Shown: piece by piece, positions 16,637-25,755 of the stretch
How the letters are laid out: each line of letters opens with the position of its first letter
Position numbering within the stretch: the stretch's first letter is position 1
NCBI RefSeq assembly: GCF_000785555.1
Contig: NZ_CP009129.1
Location: forward strand, 1,550,001-1,614,000
Length of the DNA stretch: 64,000 bases
Source of the DNA: Planococcus sp. PAMC 21323
GTDB taxonomy: Bacteria > Bacillota > Bacilli > Bacillales_A > Planococcaceae
Reading direction: 5' to 3'
The notes under the pieces: generated by a model
Databases searched by the model: none
What the model was told of the DNA's origin: nothing
The model's input: the letters and a program-made list of their open reading frames with translations, nothing else
Made by a program: the position numbers and the translations under genes

Positions 16637-18298
16637 ATGGAACGTACTCTTTTAGCCTTGTGGCATGCTGTCCCTTCTGGAAATATTAAACAAGCCCAAT
16701 TAGCTGATCAACTCGGACTAAGTAGCAAACAAACAGCACGCCTTCTTCGGAAATGGGCAGAAGAAGGATGGTTCACCTTTACTGCTGGACGTGGAAGAGG
16801 TAACTCTTCTTATATTCAATGGCATATGCATGTGGAAGAACTTTATGAACAACAAATGGTTCAATTAATTAAAGAGAAATCTATAGAAACTGCTAGTAAG
16901 TATTTATTATTTGACTGGTCTCCGGTAGTTAAGCAGCGTCTATTACATCTACTTCGCTCTAATTTTGGTTATGTTCAAAATAGAGTAGATCAAATCGATA
17001 AACTTATCATTCCAAGAAAATATCCTATATTAACACTTCATCCGTTATACGCTTCAGATATTCATAGCGCTAATATGGTCGCAAATGTATATAGCCGTCT
17101 CGTAACTGTAGACGAAAGTGGTTCTGTAACGCCAGAACTTGCGCATAGTTGGGATTTAACTAAAAATCATGTTCGCTTGTATTTGAGAAAGGAAATTTTT
17201 TTTCACGATGGTTCTTATTTAACAGCAATAGATGTCGCTAACTGTTTAGATCGATTACGAAACGACTCTTCTTATGCCGATCTATGGAAACCCATTGAGT
17301 CAATTTCAACCAGTGGCCCCCATATAATTGATATTTCTTTTCCAAATGGTTGCAGCTATTGTTTACAAATGCTTGGCATGATCAATGCCAGCATATATAA
17401 AGAAACATCTCAACAAACAATTGGTTCAGGCAGCTTTTATGTGTCAGAAAACAATGAACAAAAAACGACTTTACACGCATTTAGTAATTATTTTCAACAA
17501 CGTCCTTTGATTGATGTGGTTGAATTTATACAGGTATCAGGCGACTTCGATGTTGCTTATCGTTCTTCTTGTGAGTTGACAGAAGAGACTTTTCAAGTTG
17601 AAAGTGATTCAGGATTTGGTGTCGTGATTATTAATGCGTTTAAAAATTCACCCATTAGAAACAAAGAAATTCGTGACTATATTCACTACGCGATTGCGAA
17701 ACACCGTCATAAGATAGGCCAGTTCCATACCCGTGCGATAGCCAATCATAAAAGTTGCTTGATTGGACAGGAGCAACATCCATTTGTGTTACCTCCTTCT
17801 AACCGTCCAAACTTTGAACATCCTTTAATCATCAAAGCTGCAAACTATACAGACGGCGCAACGCGTTGGCTGAAAGAATCACTAGAAAGTGAAGGAATTC
17901 CTATTGAGATACAATGGATGTCTTTCAAAGAAAAGTTAACAGACGTAAACGCTGATCAAAAAGCTGATCTTTTTGTGCATGGTGAGGTATTCGAGATGAA
18001 TCAAAATTTTTCATTTTTTTACTTTCTTGCCAATGGAAATTCGCCTTTAGCTACCATCATGAAGTCTCAGCCACTATTCAATAATTACTTAGAGCAATAC
18101 GCCACTACTCCTTTTGAAGACTGGACAGCATTAAACCTAAAGGTTGAACAAGACTTAATCGCTTCATCCATTATGCTACCCCTTTATTATGAAAAGCGTC
18201 ACATTCCATTTTCTATTGATGTGATGGATCTTACTCTTAGTCATTTTGGCTTCGTGGATTTCTCTAAATTATGGGTTCGTCCATTTAGTCAAACTTAA
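16637..18298 (+). CDS. SgrR-like regulator with solute-binding domain
   Basis: A 553-residue protein with an N-terminal winged helix of SgrR_N type (QLADQLGLSSKQTARLLRKW, about residues 20-45), a spacer ending near residue 120, and a C-terminal extracytoplasmic solute-binding-like domain of the oligopeptide (SBP_bac_5) family starting around LTLHPLYASDIHSANM. There is no signal peptide, so the binding domain acts inside the cell as a ligand sensor. It is divergent from an MFS gene that it probably controls. The ATG follows AGGAGG. Confidence 0.86.
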   Translation: MERTLLALWHAVPSGNIKQAQLADQLGLSSKQTARLLRKWAEEGWFTFTAGRGRGNSSYIQWHMHVEELYEQQMVQLIKEKSIETASKYLLFDWSPVVKQRLLHLLRSNFGYVQNRVDQIDKLIIPRKYPILTLHPLYASDIHSANMVANVYSRLVTVDESGSVTPELAHSWDLTKNHVRLYLRKEIFFHDGSYLTAIDVANCLDRLRNDSSYADLWKPIESISTSGPHIIDISFPNGCSYCLQMLGMINASIYKETSQQTIGSGSFYVSENNEQKTTLHAFSNYFQQRPLIDVVEFIQVSGDFDVAYRSSCELTEETFQVESDSGFGVVIINAFKNSPIRNKEIRDYIHYAIAKHRHKIGQFHTRAIANHKSCLIGQEQHPFVLPPSNRPNFEHPLIIKAANYTDGATRWLKESLESEGIPIEIQWMSFKEKLTDVNADQKADLFVHGEVFEMNQNFSFFYFLANGNSPLATIMKSQPLFNNYLEQYATTPFEDWTALNLKVEQDLIASSIMLPLYYEKRHIPFSIDVMDLTLSHFGFVDFSKLWVRPFSQT

Positions 18299-18302
18299 TA
18301 AA

Positions 18303-18343
18303 AAAACAAGGCCATTACGCATATTGCGTAATGGCCTTGTTTT
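18303..18343. terminator. Terminator between the SgrR-like and small membrane genes
   Basis: ACAAGGCCATTACGCA and TGCGTAATGGCCTTGT form a perfect 16-bp stem; T runs follow on both strands. Confidence 0.9.
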
Positions 18344-18610
18344 TTAAAGTACGTTTAAATTGATTGTTAAAATAAGATACAGACTTAAGCTAAGAAAGTT
18401 GAACAGCACAAGGTTCAATTTTAAATCACCTTTAATACCGATTAGCGCTGAAACTAAACCGACAACACTTAATAAGCTTGGCAATTGTGGATGAACATTT
18501 AACAAAAATTCAAGGGGTCCTTGGAACCAATGAATAGCCGCTAAAGTTAACGGGAGCAAAGTCAGAAGACAAATACTTGCTGAAATGCACGAGAAGCATT
18601 TCTCATTCAT
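18344..18610 (-). CDS. Small membrane protein, unrecognised
   Basis: An 88-residue hydrophobic protein with about three predicted helices (residues 8-28, 42-58, 62-85). A cysteine-rich start, MNEKCFSCISASICLL, is notable. AAAGGTGG precedes the ATG. A short in-frame peptide of 25 codons lies immediately upstream on the same strand (about 18622-18699) but has no clear ribosome binding site. No family recognised. Confidence 0.6.
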   Translation of the reverse strand: MNEKCFSCISASICLLTLLPLTLAAIHWFQGPLEFLLNVHPQLPSLLSVVGLVSALIGIKGDLKLNLVLFNFLSLSLYLILTINLNVL

Positions 18611-18963
18611 AAGAACACCACCTTTACCTGTTCATTCTTATTGCCATGGCATCGACAGTTGAAAATCTCTTAGCTTTTGAAACAGCAAATTCTAAATCCA
18701 TTTTTAATGAAATATTGTTTCTATATTCAAAAAATAAAAAATCTATAGTTTTATGTACAATATGAATAAAGTCTTTAAACCTATATAACTTCCTTTTTAA
18801 ACGGAGTTTTAGTAAACTCCTATCACTATTAGACTACATTCATTTCTACACTTTGTAAACATAAATTTACTAATTTAATATTTTTAACGTAAATTTAAAG
18901 GAAATCTACACTTTTATTCGTAAATATGAAAGTTGATTCATAAAAAAGAACCCTCAAAGGGCT
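18611..18963. other. 353-bp intergenic region
   Basis: AT-rich. The only coding-like signal is a minus-strand frame ending in AVSKAKRFSTVDAMAIRMNR just before the ribosome binding site of the small membrane gene; it lacks a convincing start and may be a remnant. Nothing else identified. Confidence 0.5.
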
Positions 18964-18966
18964 CTA
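18944..18966 (-). terminator. Terminator of the P1-peptidase gene
   Basis: GAGCCC(TTT)GAGGGTTC hairpin followed on the minus strand by TTTTTT; it overlaps the stop region. Confidence 0.65.
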
Positions 18967-20025
18967 TAGTGTTAAATCAAATTTTTCTAGCAAATCTTTT
19001 AAGGCTGGTCTACTATTCCCATCTCGACCCACGACAGCTTCAGCTGTTATTAACGAATTTAAAACTGCTTCTTCCGTAGCTTCTCCAACGGCTCTAAATG
19101 CCTCATCTATATCTTGTTCGTGTATGGTTTTAATTGCTAAAGATTTTTCCGGTTTGTAGTGTGGAATTTTATTGGCAGTTGAGAAACCGATTACAATTTC
19201 CCCACTTCCATTAGTGATGATGGAACCTGTTCGTGAAAGTCCAGTGACAGATCGTTTCAATATGCGATTGAGTTGACGCTCTGAAACAGGTAAATCGGTA
19301 GCTACAATGATCATGATTGAGCCTTTATCTTGTTCTTCGAGTGATTGCAAGATTTGTTTTTTTAATTCTTTCCCAATCACTTTTCCCTGAATAGTTAAAT
19401 CACTTAGCATGCCAAAGTTTGATAGCACTAATACACCTATAGTATAGCTTGCATCGGTTAATTCTACTATACGTGAAGCCGACCCTATTCCGCCTTTAAG
19501 TGAATAACATAGCATGCCTCTACCCGCACCAATAGCTCCTTCTTCAAATTCTTCACTAGTTGTATCAAGTGCACGTCGTACATGTTCTTCTTTAACAAAG
19601 CGGCCTCGTACATCATTTAAAATCATGTCATTGCATTCTCCAACAACCGGATTAACGGTACCAGTTGTACTTCCAATATCCTCATTGTTTTCAAGCATAT
19701 AATCAATAATGGCATTAGCAGCTGTTCCGACATTTAACGTATTTGTTAACACGATGGGTGTTTCGAGAACACCCAGTTCAGCCAATTGAATGGTACCCAT
19801 TGTTTTACCAAAACCGTTTATAACATGACTCGAAGCAATTAATTTTTCATGAAATACATCACTTTGATGAGGCTTTATTGCAGTGACACCTGTTTGCATA
19901 TTGCCTTCACTTAACGTCACGTGCCCTACTGTTACACCTGTTACATCTGTTATGGCATTTCTCTTCCCTGTCTTCAATGTACCAATTTTTACACCGTAAT
20001 CTCGAATTCGCTTCTGATTTTTCAA
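18964..20025 (-). CDS. P1-family (DmpA/L-aminopeptidase) peptidase
   Basis: A 353-residue Ntn-hydrolase-type aminopeptidase of family S58. Motifs are RIRDYGVKIGTLKTGKRNAI at the start, VTGVTVGHVTL, the GAIGAGRGM loop and KGGIGSASR, where the Gly-Ser bond is the expected autocleavage site and the serine the nucleophile. Substrates of this family are small peptides, D-amino-acid amides or beta-peptides. I start it at TTG 20025, eight bases after CGAGGAG; an ATG at 20079 would add 18 residues atypical of the family. Monocistronic. Confidence 0.88.
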   Translation of the reverse strand: MKNQKRIRDYGVKIGTLKTGKRNAITDVTGVTVGHVTLSEGNMQTGVTAIKPHQSDVFHEKLIASSHVINGFGKTMGTIQLAELGVLETPIVLTNTLNVGTAANAIIDYMLENNEDIGSTTGTVNPVVGECNDMILNDVRGRFVKEEHVRRALDTTSEEFEEGAIGAGRGMLCYSLKGGIGSASRIVELTDASYTIGVLVLSNFGMLSDLTIQGKVIGKELKKQILQSLEEQDKGSIMIIVATDLPVSERQLNRILKRSVTGLSRTGSIITNGSGEIVIGFSTANKIPHYKPEKSLAIKTIHEQDIDEAFRAVGEATEEAVLNSLITAEAVVGRDGNSRPALKDLLEKFDLTL

Positions 20026-20144
20026 ATCCCCACTCCTCGATCTCTTTTTTATACAAACAATCTCTTCATTATCATACAACTAGCAATGCGTTAGATATAG
20101 CGTTTTTTGCATATACTGTCTATTTTCCTGTTAGTTAAATCTTC

Positions 20145-20738
20145 ATGGTAAAATCAAGTAAGATAACAAATATGGAGGCTATGCTTATCGTAAGTTTATA
20201 TTTCGGAATCGAAATCTTTTTTTTGCTATTGATCAATATAGCAGTTGGCGCTATCGGATTTATTCCAAGTGTTTTAATAACTGCTGTTAATATACAATCA
20301 TTCGGTCTTTACGGTGGTGCGATTTTAACATTTTCTGGTGAAATAATTGGCGCTTTACTCGGTTTTTATCTTTATCGTTTTGGGTTTTCCAAGATTAAGC
20401 CCAATTGGAAACGTCACCGTATCTGGCAGAAACTTCAAAAACAATCTACAAGACAAGTGTTCAGCATGGTCATTATACTCCGCCTTCTTCCATTCATGCC
20501 TTCTGGACTTGTTACAGCTGGAGCAGCGTTAACCCCAATCAGCGGAAAGTTGTTTTGGCTTGCTAGTACGATTGGCAAAATTCCGGCTGTACTTTTAGAA
20601 TTAGCCGCTGTTTATGGTGTTACGCAACTAGCTCCTAAAAGCGTACAATCTGTTTTATTTTGTAGCGTGCTAATAGTTTCACTAGTTCTATGGAGAAAAT
20701 CAATAAAGCAGAAAAAAACTCTTCAATCATTTGATTGA
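20145..20738 (+). CDS. VTT/TVP38 family membrane protein
   Basis: A 197-residue integral membrane protein with the VTT (SNARE-associated, DedA-related) signature: GLYGGAILTFSGEIIGALLGFYLYRFG near residues 52-78 and FSMVIILRLLPFMPSGLVTAGAAL near residues 105-128. Family members are linked to lipid scrambling or cell-envelope homeostasis. Start uncertain; ATG codons also occur at codons 10 and 13, and no good ribosome binding site marks any of them. Confidence 0.82.
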   Translation: MVKSSKITNMEAMLIVSLYFGIEIFFLLLINIAVGAIGFIPSVLITAVNIQSFGLYGGAILTFSGEIIGALLGFYLYRFGFSKIKPNWKRHRIWQKLQKQSTRQVFSMVIILRLLPFMPSGLVTAGAALTPISGKLFWLASTIGKIPAVLLELAAVYGVTQLAPKSVQSVLFCSVLIVSLVLWRKSIKQKKTLQSFD

Positions 20739-20745
20739 AGAGTTT
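20717..20745. terminator. Bidirectional terminator at the VTT/guaC junction
   Basis: AAACTCTTCAATCA and TGATTGAAGAGTTT make a perfect 14-bp stem overlapping the VTT stop codon; T runs on both strands. Confidence 0.85.
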
Positions 20746-20752
20746 TTGTTTA

Positions 20753-21736
20753 TTAATATACTTTATCACCATTAAAAATTGAGTTTTTAACAATCACATA
20801 GTCTACATTTCGGATCGCTAGCAATTGATCTCCACCCGCATATGAAATAGCAGATTGAAGATCTTGTTCCATTTCGACAAGCGTATCTTTTAGTGACCCT
20901 TTGTACTCTACATACATTTTTTTGCCTTCAACGTTTTTCTTTTCACCTTTTTGGAACTCTGAAGCCGATCCAAAATACTCTTTTAATAACTTGCCATCTT
21001 GTTCAATCGTTTGGCCAGGAGATTCTTCGTGACCGGCAAATAATGAACCAATCATAACCATCGAAGCTCCAAAACGTACGGACTTTGCGATATCACCATG
21101 CGTACGAATACCGCCGTCTGCAATAATCGGCTTGCTTGCAGCTTTTGCACACCAACGAAGTGCTGCCAATTGCCAGCCTCCAGTACCAAATCCTGTTTTA
21201 ATTTTTGTAATACAAACTTTCCCTGGTCCAATACCTACTTTTGTCGCGTCCGCTCCAGCATGTTCAAGCTCACGTACAGCTTCAGGCGTACCTACATTTC
21301 CTGCAATTAAAAAGCTATCGGGAACTAATTTCTTAATATGTTGAATCATATTGATTACAGCATTTGAATGCCCGTGAGCCACATCAATTGTAATATATTC
21401 AGGCGTAATCTTTTCATCTGCTAACTGTTGAATAAACTCGTATTCTTCTGCTTTCACACCAACGCTAATCGATGCATATAGTCCACGTTGTTGCATATCC
21501 TTCGTGAAAGCAATTCTTTTTCCCGGTTCAAATCGGTGCATAATATAAAAGTAATTATTTTTTGCTAAATAGCCCGCAAGCTTTTCATCTACTATTGTCT
21601 GCATATTAGCAGGAACAACTGGCAATTTAAAAGTACGACCACCAAATTCAATTGATGTATCACATTCTGAACGGCTATTTACTACTGCCTTTGCAGGAAC
21701 TAGTTGAATATCTTCGTAATCAAATACATTTTCCAT
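20753..21736 (-). CDS. guaC: GMP reductase
   Basis: A 327-residue IMPDH/GMPR-family TIM barrel of the GuaC type found in Firmicutes. It converts GMP to IMP with NADPH, releasing ammonia, and so links guanine to adenine nucleotide pools. Visible: [12 protein letters not shown] at the start, [19 protein letters not shown], the active-site loop [15 protein letters not shown] with the catalytic cysteine near residue 175, and the phosphate-binding [10 protein letters not shown] / [12 protein letters not shown] region. No CBS domains, which argues against IMP dehydrogenase. ATG at 21736 follows AGGGG; an in-frame GTG lies 9 bases upstream. Confidence 0.93.
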   Translation of the reverse strand: MENVFDYEDIQLVPAKAVVNSRSECDTSIEFGGRTFKLPVVPANMQTIVDEKLAGYLAKNNYFYIMHRFEPGKRIAFTKDMQQRGLYASISVGVKAEEYEFIQQLADEKITPEYITIDVAHGHSNAVINMIQHIKKLVPDSFLIAGNVGTPEAVRELEHAGADATKVGIGPGKVCITKIKTGFGTGGWQLAALRWCAKAASKPIIADGGIRTHGDIAKSVRFGASMVMIGSLFAGHEESPGQTIEQDGKLLKEYFGSASEFQKGEKKNVEGKKMYVEYKGSLKDTLVEMEQDLQSAISYAGGDQLLAIRNVDYVIVKNSIFNGDKVY

Positions 21737-21749
21737 TAATAACACCCCT

Positions 21750-21791
21750 ATAACCGAATAATATAATTAAATAGCACCTGAACGTTCGCCC
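21750..21791. promoter_or_regulatory. Candidate PurR PurBox pair upstream of guaC
   Basis: ATAACCGAATAAT (21750-21762, plus strand) differs from the PurBox consensus AWWWCCGAACWWT at one position. A weaker box reads toward it on the minus strand at 21779-21791 with the GCGAACGTT core. The 16-bp gap and inverted arrangement match known Bacillus PurBox pairs. Confidence 0.5.
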
Positions 21792-21855
21792 ATATGATAA
21801 TGTACTTGATTTTAGGAATGATGTCAAAGACTTAAGTTAATATAAGTTTTTTCAT

Positions 21856-23364
21856 CTAAAACTCATTTGGGAAGTCGTTTTTAAGTTTTTCTATTAATTG
21901 GTTTGCCACATACGGATTATAAAGCAACTCTTCTTCTACTAATCGTTTGTATCCTACTAGTTTATTTTCGGAATTAATTTGTTGGTAAACGGATATTAAA
22001 TCTTCTTCATAAAAATAAAAATCACTTTTTTCTGCTCTTTTTGCTGCTTCGAGTGACAGCTGTGGATCAATAAAAAGGTATATTTCCGCTAGTAACAATA
22101 AATCTTCTGCTTGAAATTCCTCTTGACCTTGATCAATCTTTTGACTTAATAACGCTGCTGCAGCTTCGTATTTTTCTTGAGCAAGCATGATATCGACTTG
22201 TAACCAAATGGCTGCATCTATGTCGTAAATGTCTCCAGATTCCTGTATGTTTTCAGCTACTAATTTAGCCTCTTCGTAATTTTTTGACTCTAATTGCTGA
22301 TAGCCAAGATCAAACATAGCTGCTACTTGTTGTTGATCTGTCAACATTTTCTCAAGAAAAATTTGCTCGTATTCCTCTATGTCCATTCCAATGAGCTTTT
22401 CTAACTTTTTGTAAAATCCACCTATCGACTGAGACTCCAGTAAATCAGGAATTATCGCTTCTCCATAGGCATCAACAATAGACTCTACTGCTAAAAAACT
22501 TTGAGCATATGGATCGTATGAGTCTGTTGCAGCGTTGTCATAATCATCTTGACTATCAAGGTCGTGAAAAGCAATGGTCTCCACATTTTCTAAGTCATAC
22601 CACATGCTCGATTCCCCGGCGAAATAATCAGCAATTCCTTCTTCGAACCATGAAGGAATTCTTGTAATTGACAATACATACTGATCAGAAAAAAGATGAC
22701 TTTGGTAATGAGAATATTCGTGCACAAGGATTAGCTCCCAATTTTCATCTGTTGGAACTAAGTGAATTCTTTTGTTGCTTAAATCGTAATACCCAGCAAC
22801 TTCTTCCGAACCGTATCCTGATTCGAGTGATCTATAATCTTCGTGAAACTCAATCGTTAATCCGCCCTCATCATTTGTACCGAAAGTCGAATTAAACTTT
22901 TCTCGCTCTAATTGCAGCAATTCATCCATTTTATCAATCTCATTTTTGTTATTTTCAGCATAAAAATAAGTAATTCCGTTTTTCTCAGTTTTCAAAAGAG
23001 CCGCTTGAGAAGGTACATCAAATATTCGTGAAGCAAACACTCTAATTTTCTTTTCGGAACTTTGACTTTCATCTCCCGTTGTATAAACTGCAAATGAATT
23101 AATTAGGGCAATAGATGTTACCATAATGCCAAGCAAGATAGAAAATGTCATTAAGCCAGCCGCTCCTAAAACAGTATTGAGTTTTAGGAGTTCCACTTTA
23201 CCCTTTACCACACCAATAATGCTGGCGATAAAAAGAGCTGTACAAATGATAAGAAATACTCCTGAAATTAACAGCCCTCCAAGCAACCCTTGGTTAAATA
23301 CGAGAAAGAACGCCAGCCACGAACAGACAATTAGTAAAATAAATTGTTTAATCAAGATTCCCAT
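21856..23364 (-). CDS. Membrane-anchored MA-family metallopeptidase
   Basis: A 502-residue protein with two to three N-terminal membrane helices (residues 1-90), then an extracytoplasmic gluzincin domain with zinc motif HEYSH near residue 215 and the downstream glutamate in WFEEGIADYF, and a C-terminal region of helical TPR-like repeats (residues 330-490). It is probably a surface-exposed protease of peptidase MA type; substrate unknown. ATG at 23364 follows TTGGAGG; an in-frame TTG 12 bases upstream overlaps that site. Confidence 0.82.
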   Translation of the reverse strand: MGILIKQFILLIVCSWLAFFLVFNQGLLGGLLISGVFLIICTALFIASIIGVVKGKVELLKLNTVLGAAGLMTFSILLGIMVTSIALINSFAVYTTGDESQSSEKKIRVFASRIFDVPSQAALLKTEKNGITYFYAENNKNEIDKMDELLQLEREKFNSTFGTNDEGGLTIEFHEDYRSLESGYGSEEVAGYYDLSNKRIHLVPTDENWELILVHEYSHYQSHLFSDQYVLSITRIPSWFEEGIADYFAGESSMWYDLENVETIAFHDLDSQDDYDNAATDSYDPYAQSFLAVESIVDAYGEAIIPDLLESQSIGGFYKKLEKLIGMDIEEYEQIFLEKMLTDQQQVAAMFDLGYQQLESKNYEEAKLVAENIQESGDIYDIDAAIWLQVDIMLAQEKYEAAAALLSQKIDQGQEEFQAEDLLLLAEIYLFIDPQLSLEAAKRAEKSDFYFYEEDLISVYQQINSENKLVGYKRLVEEELLYNPYVANQLIEKLKNDFPNEF

Positions 23365-23510
23365 TGCTGCCTCCAATAAATTTTCTATAAAAGCATATTA
23401 TGTACACAAGCTTGATAAGCCTTTAAGCTTTTCTATATATTAACAGTTATCAAAATAGATAAATAGTCTTACTTTACTAATTTTAAAACTGTAAATGAAT
23501 GCATAAAAAA

Positions 23511-23533
23511 ACTGACCGCATTTGCGGTCAGTT
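23511..23533 (-). terminator. Terminator of the sigma/anti-sigma operon
   Basis: ACTGACCGCA(TT)TGCGGTCAGT hairpin followed on the minus strand by TTTTTTTATG. Confidence 0.8.
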
Positions 23534-24251
23534 AAATTTCTGAACTTAATACTATTTCACCTTGAGGTGAAGTATTTCCTGTATTAGGTTCAAGTGTAAT
23601 TGCAATGGTATCCCAGTCGTTTGCAGTGGCATCAAGTTGATAATAACTTGCGCCTTCTCCGTTTGGATTAGGTGAAAATGCACCTGCTGGTATCACATTG
23701 CCATCTTTGATCAGCCATACCTGGTAAACTTGACTGGCTTGTAATTCAGTTAACTGGTCTGCTTGAACGACTAAATTCAAAGAGCTTTCTCCTTCGATCA
23801 TTGCTGCTGTCGCAGTTCCTGTAAATGCTTCGTTCGGTTGGAGTTCGATAGATTGAATCGCAGTTTCAGTTCCCGCTTCTTTGTCTGATAGCTGGTAAAA
23901 GGCATAACCATTCCCTAATAATGACATCAACAAGACAGCGGCAATAAGCGGTTTCCAAACACTATCTTTACGTCTATTTTTATGAATTGGTATTGGAGAC
24001 ATAGCTGGTTTTAATGCTTTTGGCTGATCTTTCTGCTCTGCTGTCTCATCGAAAACAGTAGACAGGATGCGTGCTTTCATATCTATTGGCGGTTCTACCG
24101 GATCTACAAGATAAGGGAGCTGACCAGTTGCTTCTGCTATTTCCTGGCATTCCGTACATGTAGTTAAATGATCTTCAAACTGCTGTTTTTCTAGTTCTGT
24201 TAATGTTCCATTTAAATAGTCTACTAAGTAATCACAATCTATATTAGTCAT
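23532..24251 (-). CDS. Anti-sigma factor (zinc-binding, RskA-type)
   Basis: A 239-residue anti-sigma factor. The cytosolic N-terminus has a zinc anti-sigma fold with HLTTCTEC (Hx3Cx2C) near residue 32; one membrane helix lies near 105-122; the outer C-terminal RskA domain contains QVWLIKDGNVIPAGAFSP and a DTIAITLEPNTG segment. It should hold the co-encoded ECF sigma factor at the membrane. Its ATG at 24251 overlaps the sigma stop by 8 bases, giving tight translational coupling and roughly matched amounts. The outer signal is unknown. Confidence 0.88.
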   Translation of the reverse strand: MTNIDCDYLVDYLNGTLTELEKQQFEDHLTTCTECQEIAEATGQLPYLVDPVEPPIDMKARILSTVFDETAEQKDQPKALKPAMSPIPIHKNRRKDSVWKPLIAAVLLMSLLGNGYAFYQLSDKEAGTETAIQSIELQPNEAFTGTATAAMIEGESSLNLVVQADQLTELQASQVYQVWLIKDGNVIPAGAFSPNPNGEGASYYQLDATANDWDTIAITLEPNTGNTSPQGEIVLSSEI

Positions 24252-24810
24252 CGTAAGCCCCCCTTTCCTGCATCCCATGCAGTGATGTTTTTAATTTCTT
24301 TAAAGCTAATCGTATTCGGCTCTTAACTGTCCCCAATGGTATATTGCACATTTCAGCAATTGTTTCATGTGTATGCCCTTTGAAATAAAACAAATCAATC
24401 ATTTTTTGTTGCTCTTTTGATAAGTGCTGAACAGCCAATTGAATTTGTGTTTTTTCTTCCTGCCATTCTGCTTGTTCTGCAACTGGTTGGTCATTGCTAA
24501 CCATTTGACTGGCCTCTTCAATCGGAACAGTAGGTTTTTTTCTTTTTCGTATCAAATCAATGGCGGTATTTTGCGCCATCCTGAAAAGCCATGAAGAAAA
24601 CTTGCCTTTGCTTTCGTTATATACCCCTTTACCACGCCAAATCTTGATAAATACCTCTTGCAACGCCTCTTCAGCCAATCCTCGATCTTCGAGCATTTTA
24701 TAAAGAAAGGAAAAAAGGATTTTTTCATAGCGGTCGTATAACTGTTCAAGTGCATCTTTATCTTGTTCATTGATACGCAAATACAAGCTTGCATCGGTAC
24801 TGTTTTCCAT
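24244..24810 (-). CDS. ECF-type RNA polymerase sigma factor
   Basis: A 188-residue sigma-70 family ECF factor. Region 2 (about residues 20-90) includes EEALQEVFIKIW and FSSWLFRMAQNTAIDLIRKRK; region 4 (about 125-180) has the helix-turn-helix HETIAEMCNIPLGTVKSRIRL. Pairing with an RskA-type anti-sigma makes it SigK/SigL-like in the broad sense. AAAGGAG lies before the ATG. Self-activation from an upstream promoter is likely for the family but no clear motif was fixed. Confidence 0.92.
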   Translation of the reverse strand: MENSTDASLYLRINEQDKDALEQLYDRYEKILFSFLYKMLEDRGLAEEALQEVFIKIWRGKGVYNESKGKFSSWLFRMAQNTAIDLIRKRKKPTVPIEEASQMVSNDQPVAEQAEWQEEKTQIQLAVQHLSKEQQKMIDLFYFKGHTHETIAEMCNIPLGTVKSRIRLALKKLKTSLHGMQERGAYDD

Positions 24811-25037
24811 CCCCTGTCTCCTTTTTTACTTATTTCGTATTACTACCTTACTATACTTCCCGCTACAGGAAAATCTTTTCTTCTTACTATGACGATATGA
24901 GTGGATATAAAGAAACCTCAAGTTCTGATTCTAATACTTTCTTTCTTACTAACACTACGTATAAAACGCCTATTTAGTTCACTATTCTCGAAAAATAAAT
25001 CTGCTCTTCACTACTTCCACACTTTATTTCTATTCTA

Positions 25038-25631
25038 TTATTTAAAATTTCGGCATTCGATAGTTAAGAAAAGTCCCCCGTGATAGGAGGTCACTCTTTC
25101 TATTACTAGACCTGAACGCTTTACGAGTTCAAGCGTATCCCGGTCTAGATGACAACCATCACAAAGTTTTTTCCAAACCGGTGTTAAAACTTCTTGTGCT
25201 TTTCCTATAGCTTCCCGGTCTACCTTAACGTGCTCGAACAATAATACTCTCGCCCCCGATTTACTAGTTCGCTGAATTTCCTCAAGAGCTTTTATCGGGT
25301 AAGGAATTGTACAAAAAACCAAGGTAGCAATTACAGTCTCGAAACGATTATCTTCAAACGGAAGTTCTTCTGCTATAGCTTTGTATGTAAAAATTGGCAC
25401 TTGCGCATTTTTAATTCGCTTTTCGGCATGTTTACTCATTTCTGGATTCGGTTCAATCGCATCTACTCTTTTAACGTCACGGTAATAACGAAAGTTCGCT
25501 CCTGTGCCAAAACCAATCTCTAAAACATGCCCTTGCGCTTTTCGAACAAGGTTTGCCCGTATTTTTTCAAATCGTGTCTTCTCAAACGGTTTCATCGCTA
25601 TATCATACAGTGCAGGAAATACTTTAGACAT
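25038..25631 (-). CDS. Class I SAM-dependent methyltransferase
   Basis: A 197-residue methyltransferase of the UbiE/METTL7-like group. Motif I is LEIGFGTGANFRYY (about residue 36), followed by acidic DAIEPNPEMSKHAEKR and LPFEDNRFETVIATLVFCTI. The C-terminal WKKLCDGCHLDRDT is typical of the METTL7-like subset. Acceptor unknown. Monocistronic with a T-rich gap downstream; no neighbour suggests a pathway. Confidence 0.85.
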   Translation of the reverse strand: MSKVFPALYDIAMKPFEKTRFEKIRANLVRKAQGHVLEIGFGTGANFRYYRDVKRVDAIEPNPEMSKHAEKRIKNAQVPIFTYKAIAEELPFEDNRFETVIATLVFCTIPYPIKALEEIQRTSKSGARVLLFEHVKVDREAIGKAQEVLTPVWKKLCDGCHLDRDTLELVKRSGLVIERVTSYHGGLFLTIECRNFK

Positions 25632-25713
25632 ACTTTTACCTCCTAGTTTGTATAAAATTTTTAATCATGTCATTCCTATTACTATTACCTGCTACACAAA
25701 ATTTTTCCCAAAA

Positions 25714-25746
25714 AACCGGCAACCTCAAAACTGAAGTTGCCGGTTT
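25714..25746 (-). terminator. Terminator of the aldehyde dehydrogenase operon
   Basis: ACCGGCAACCTC pairs with GAAGTTGCCGGT; on the minus strand the stem is followed by TTTTTTGG. Confidence 0.8.
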
Positions 25747-25755
25747 AATATCGTC

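Noticed and set aside
18622-18699. A 25-codon peptide just upstream of the small membrane gene
   Set aside because: The frame reads plausibly but has no ribosome binding site and remains open upstream without a start; kept only as a note.
24811-25037. Possible small genes between the sigma factor and the methyltransferase
   Set aside because: The short open frames there have no ribosome binding site and low-complexity composition.
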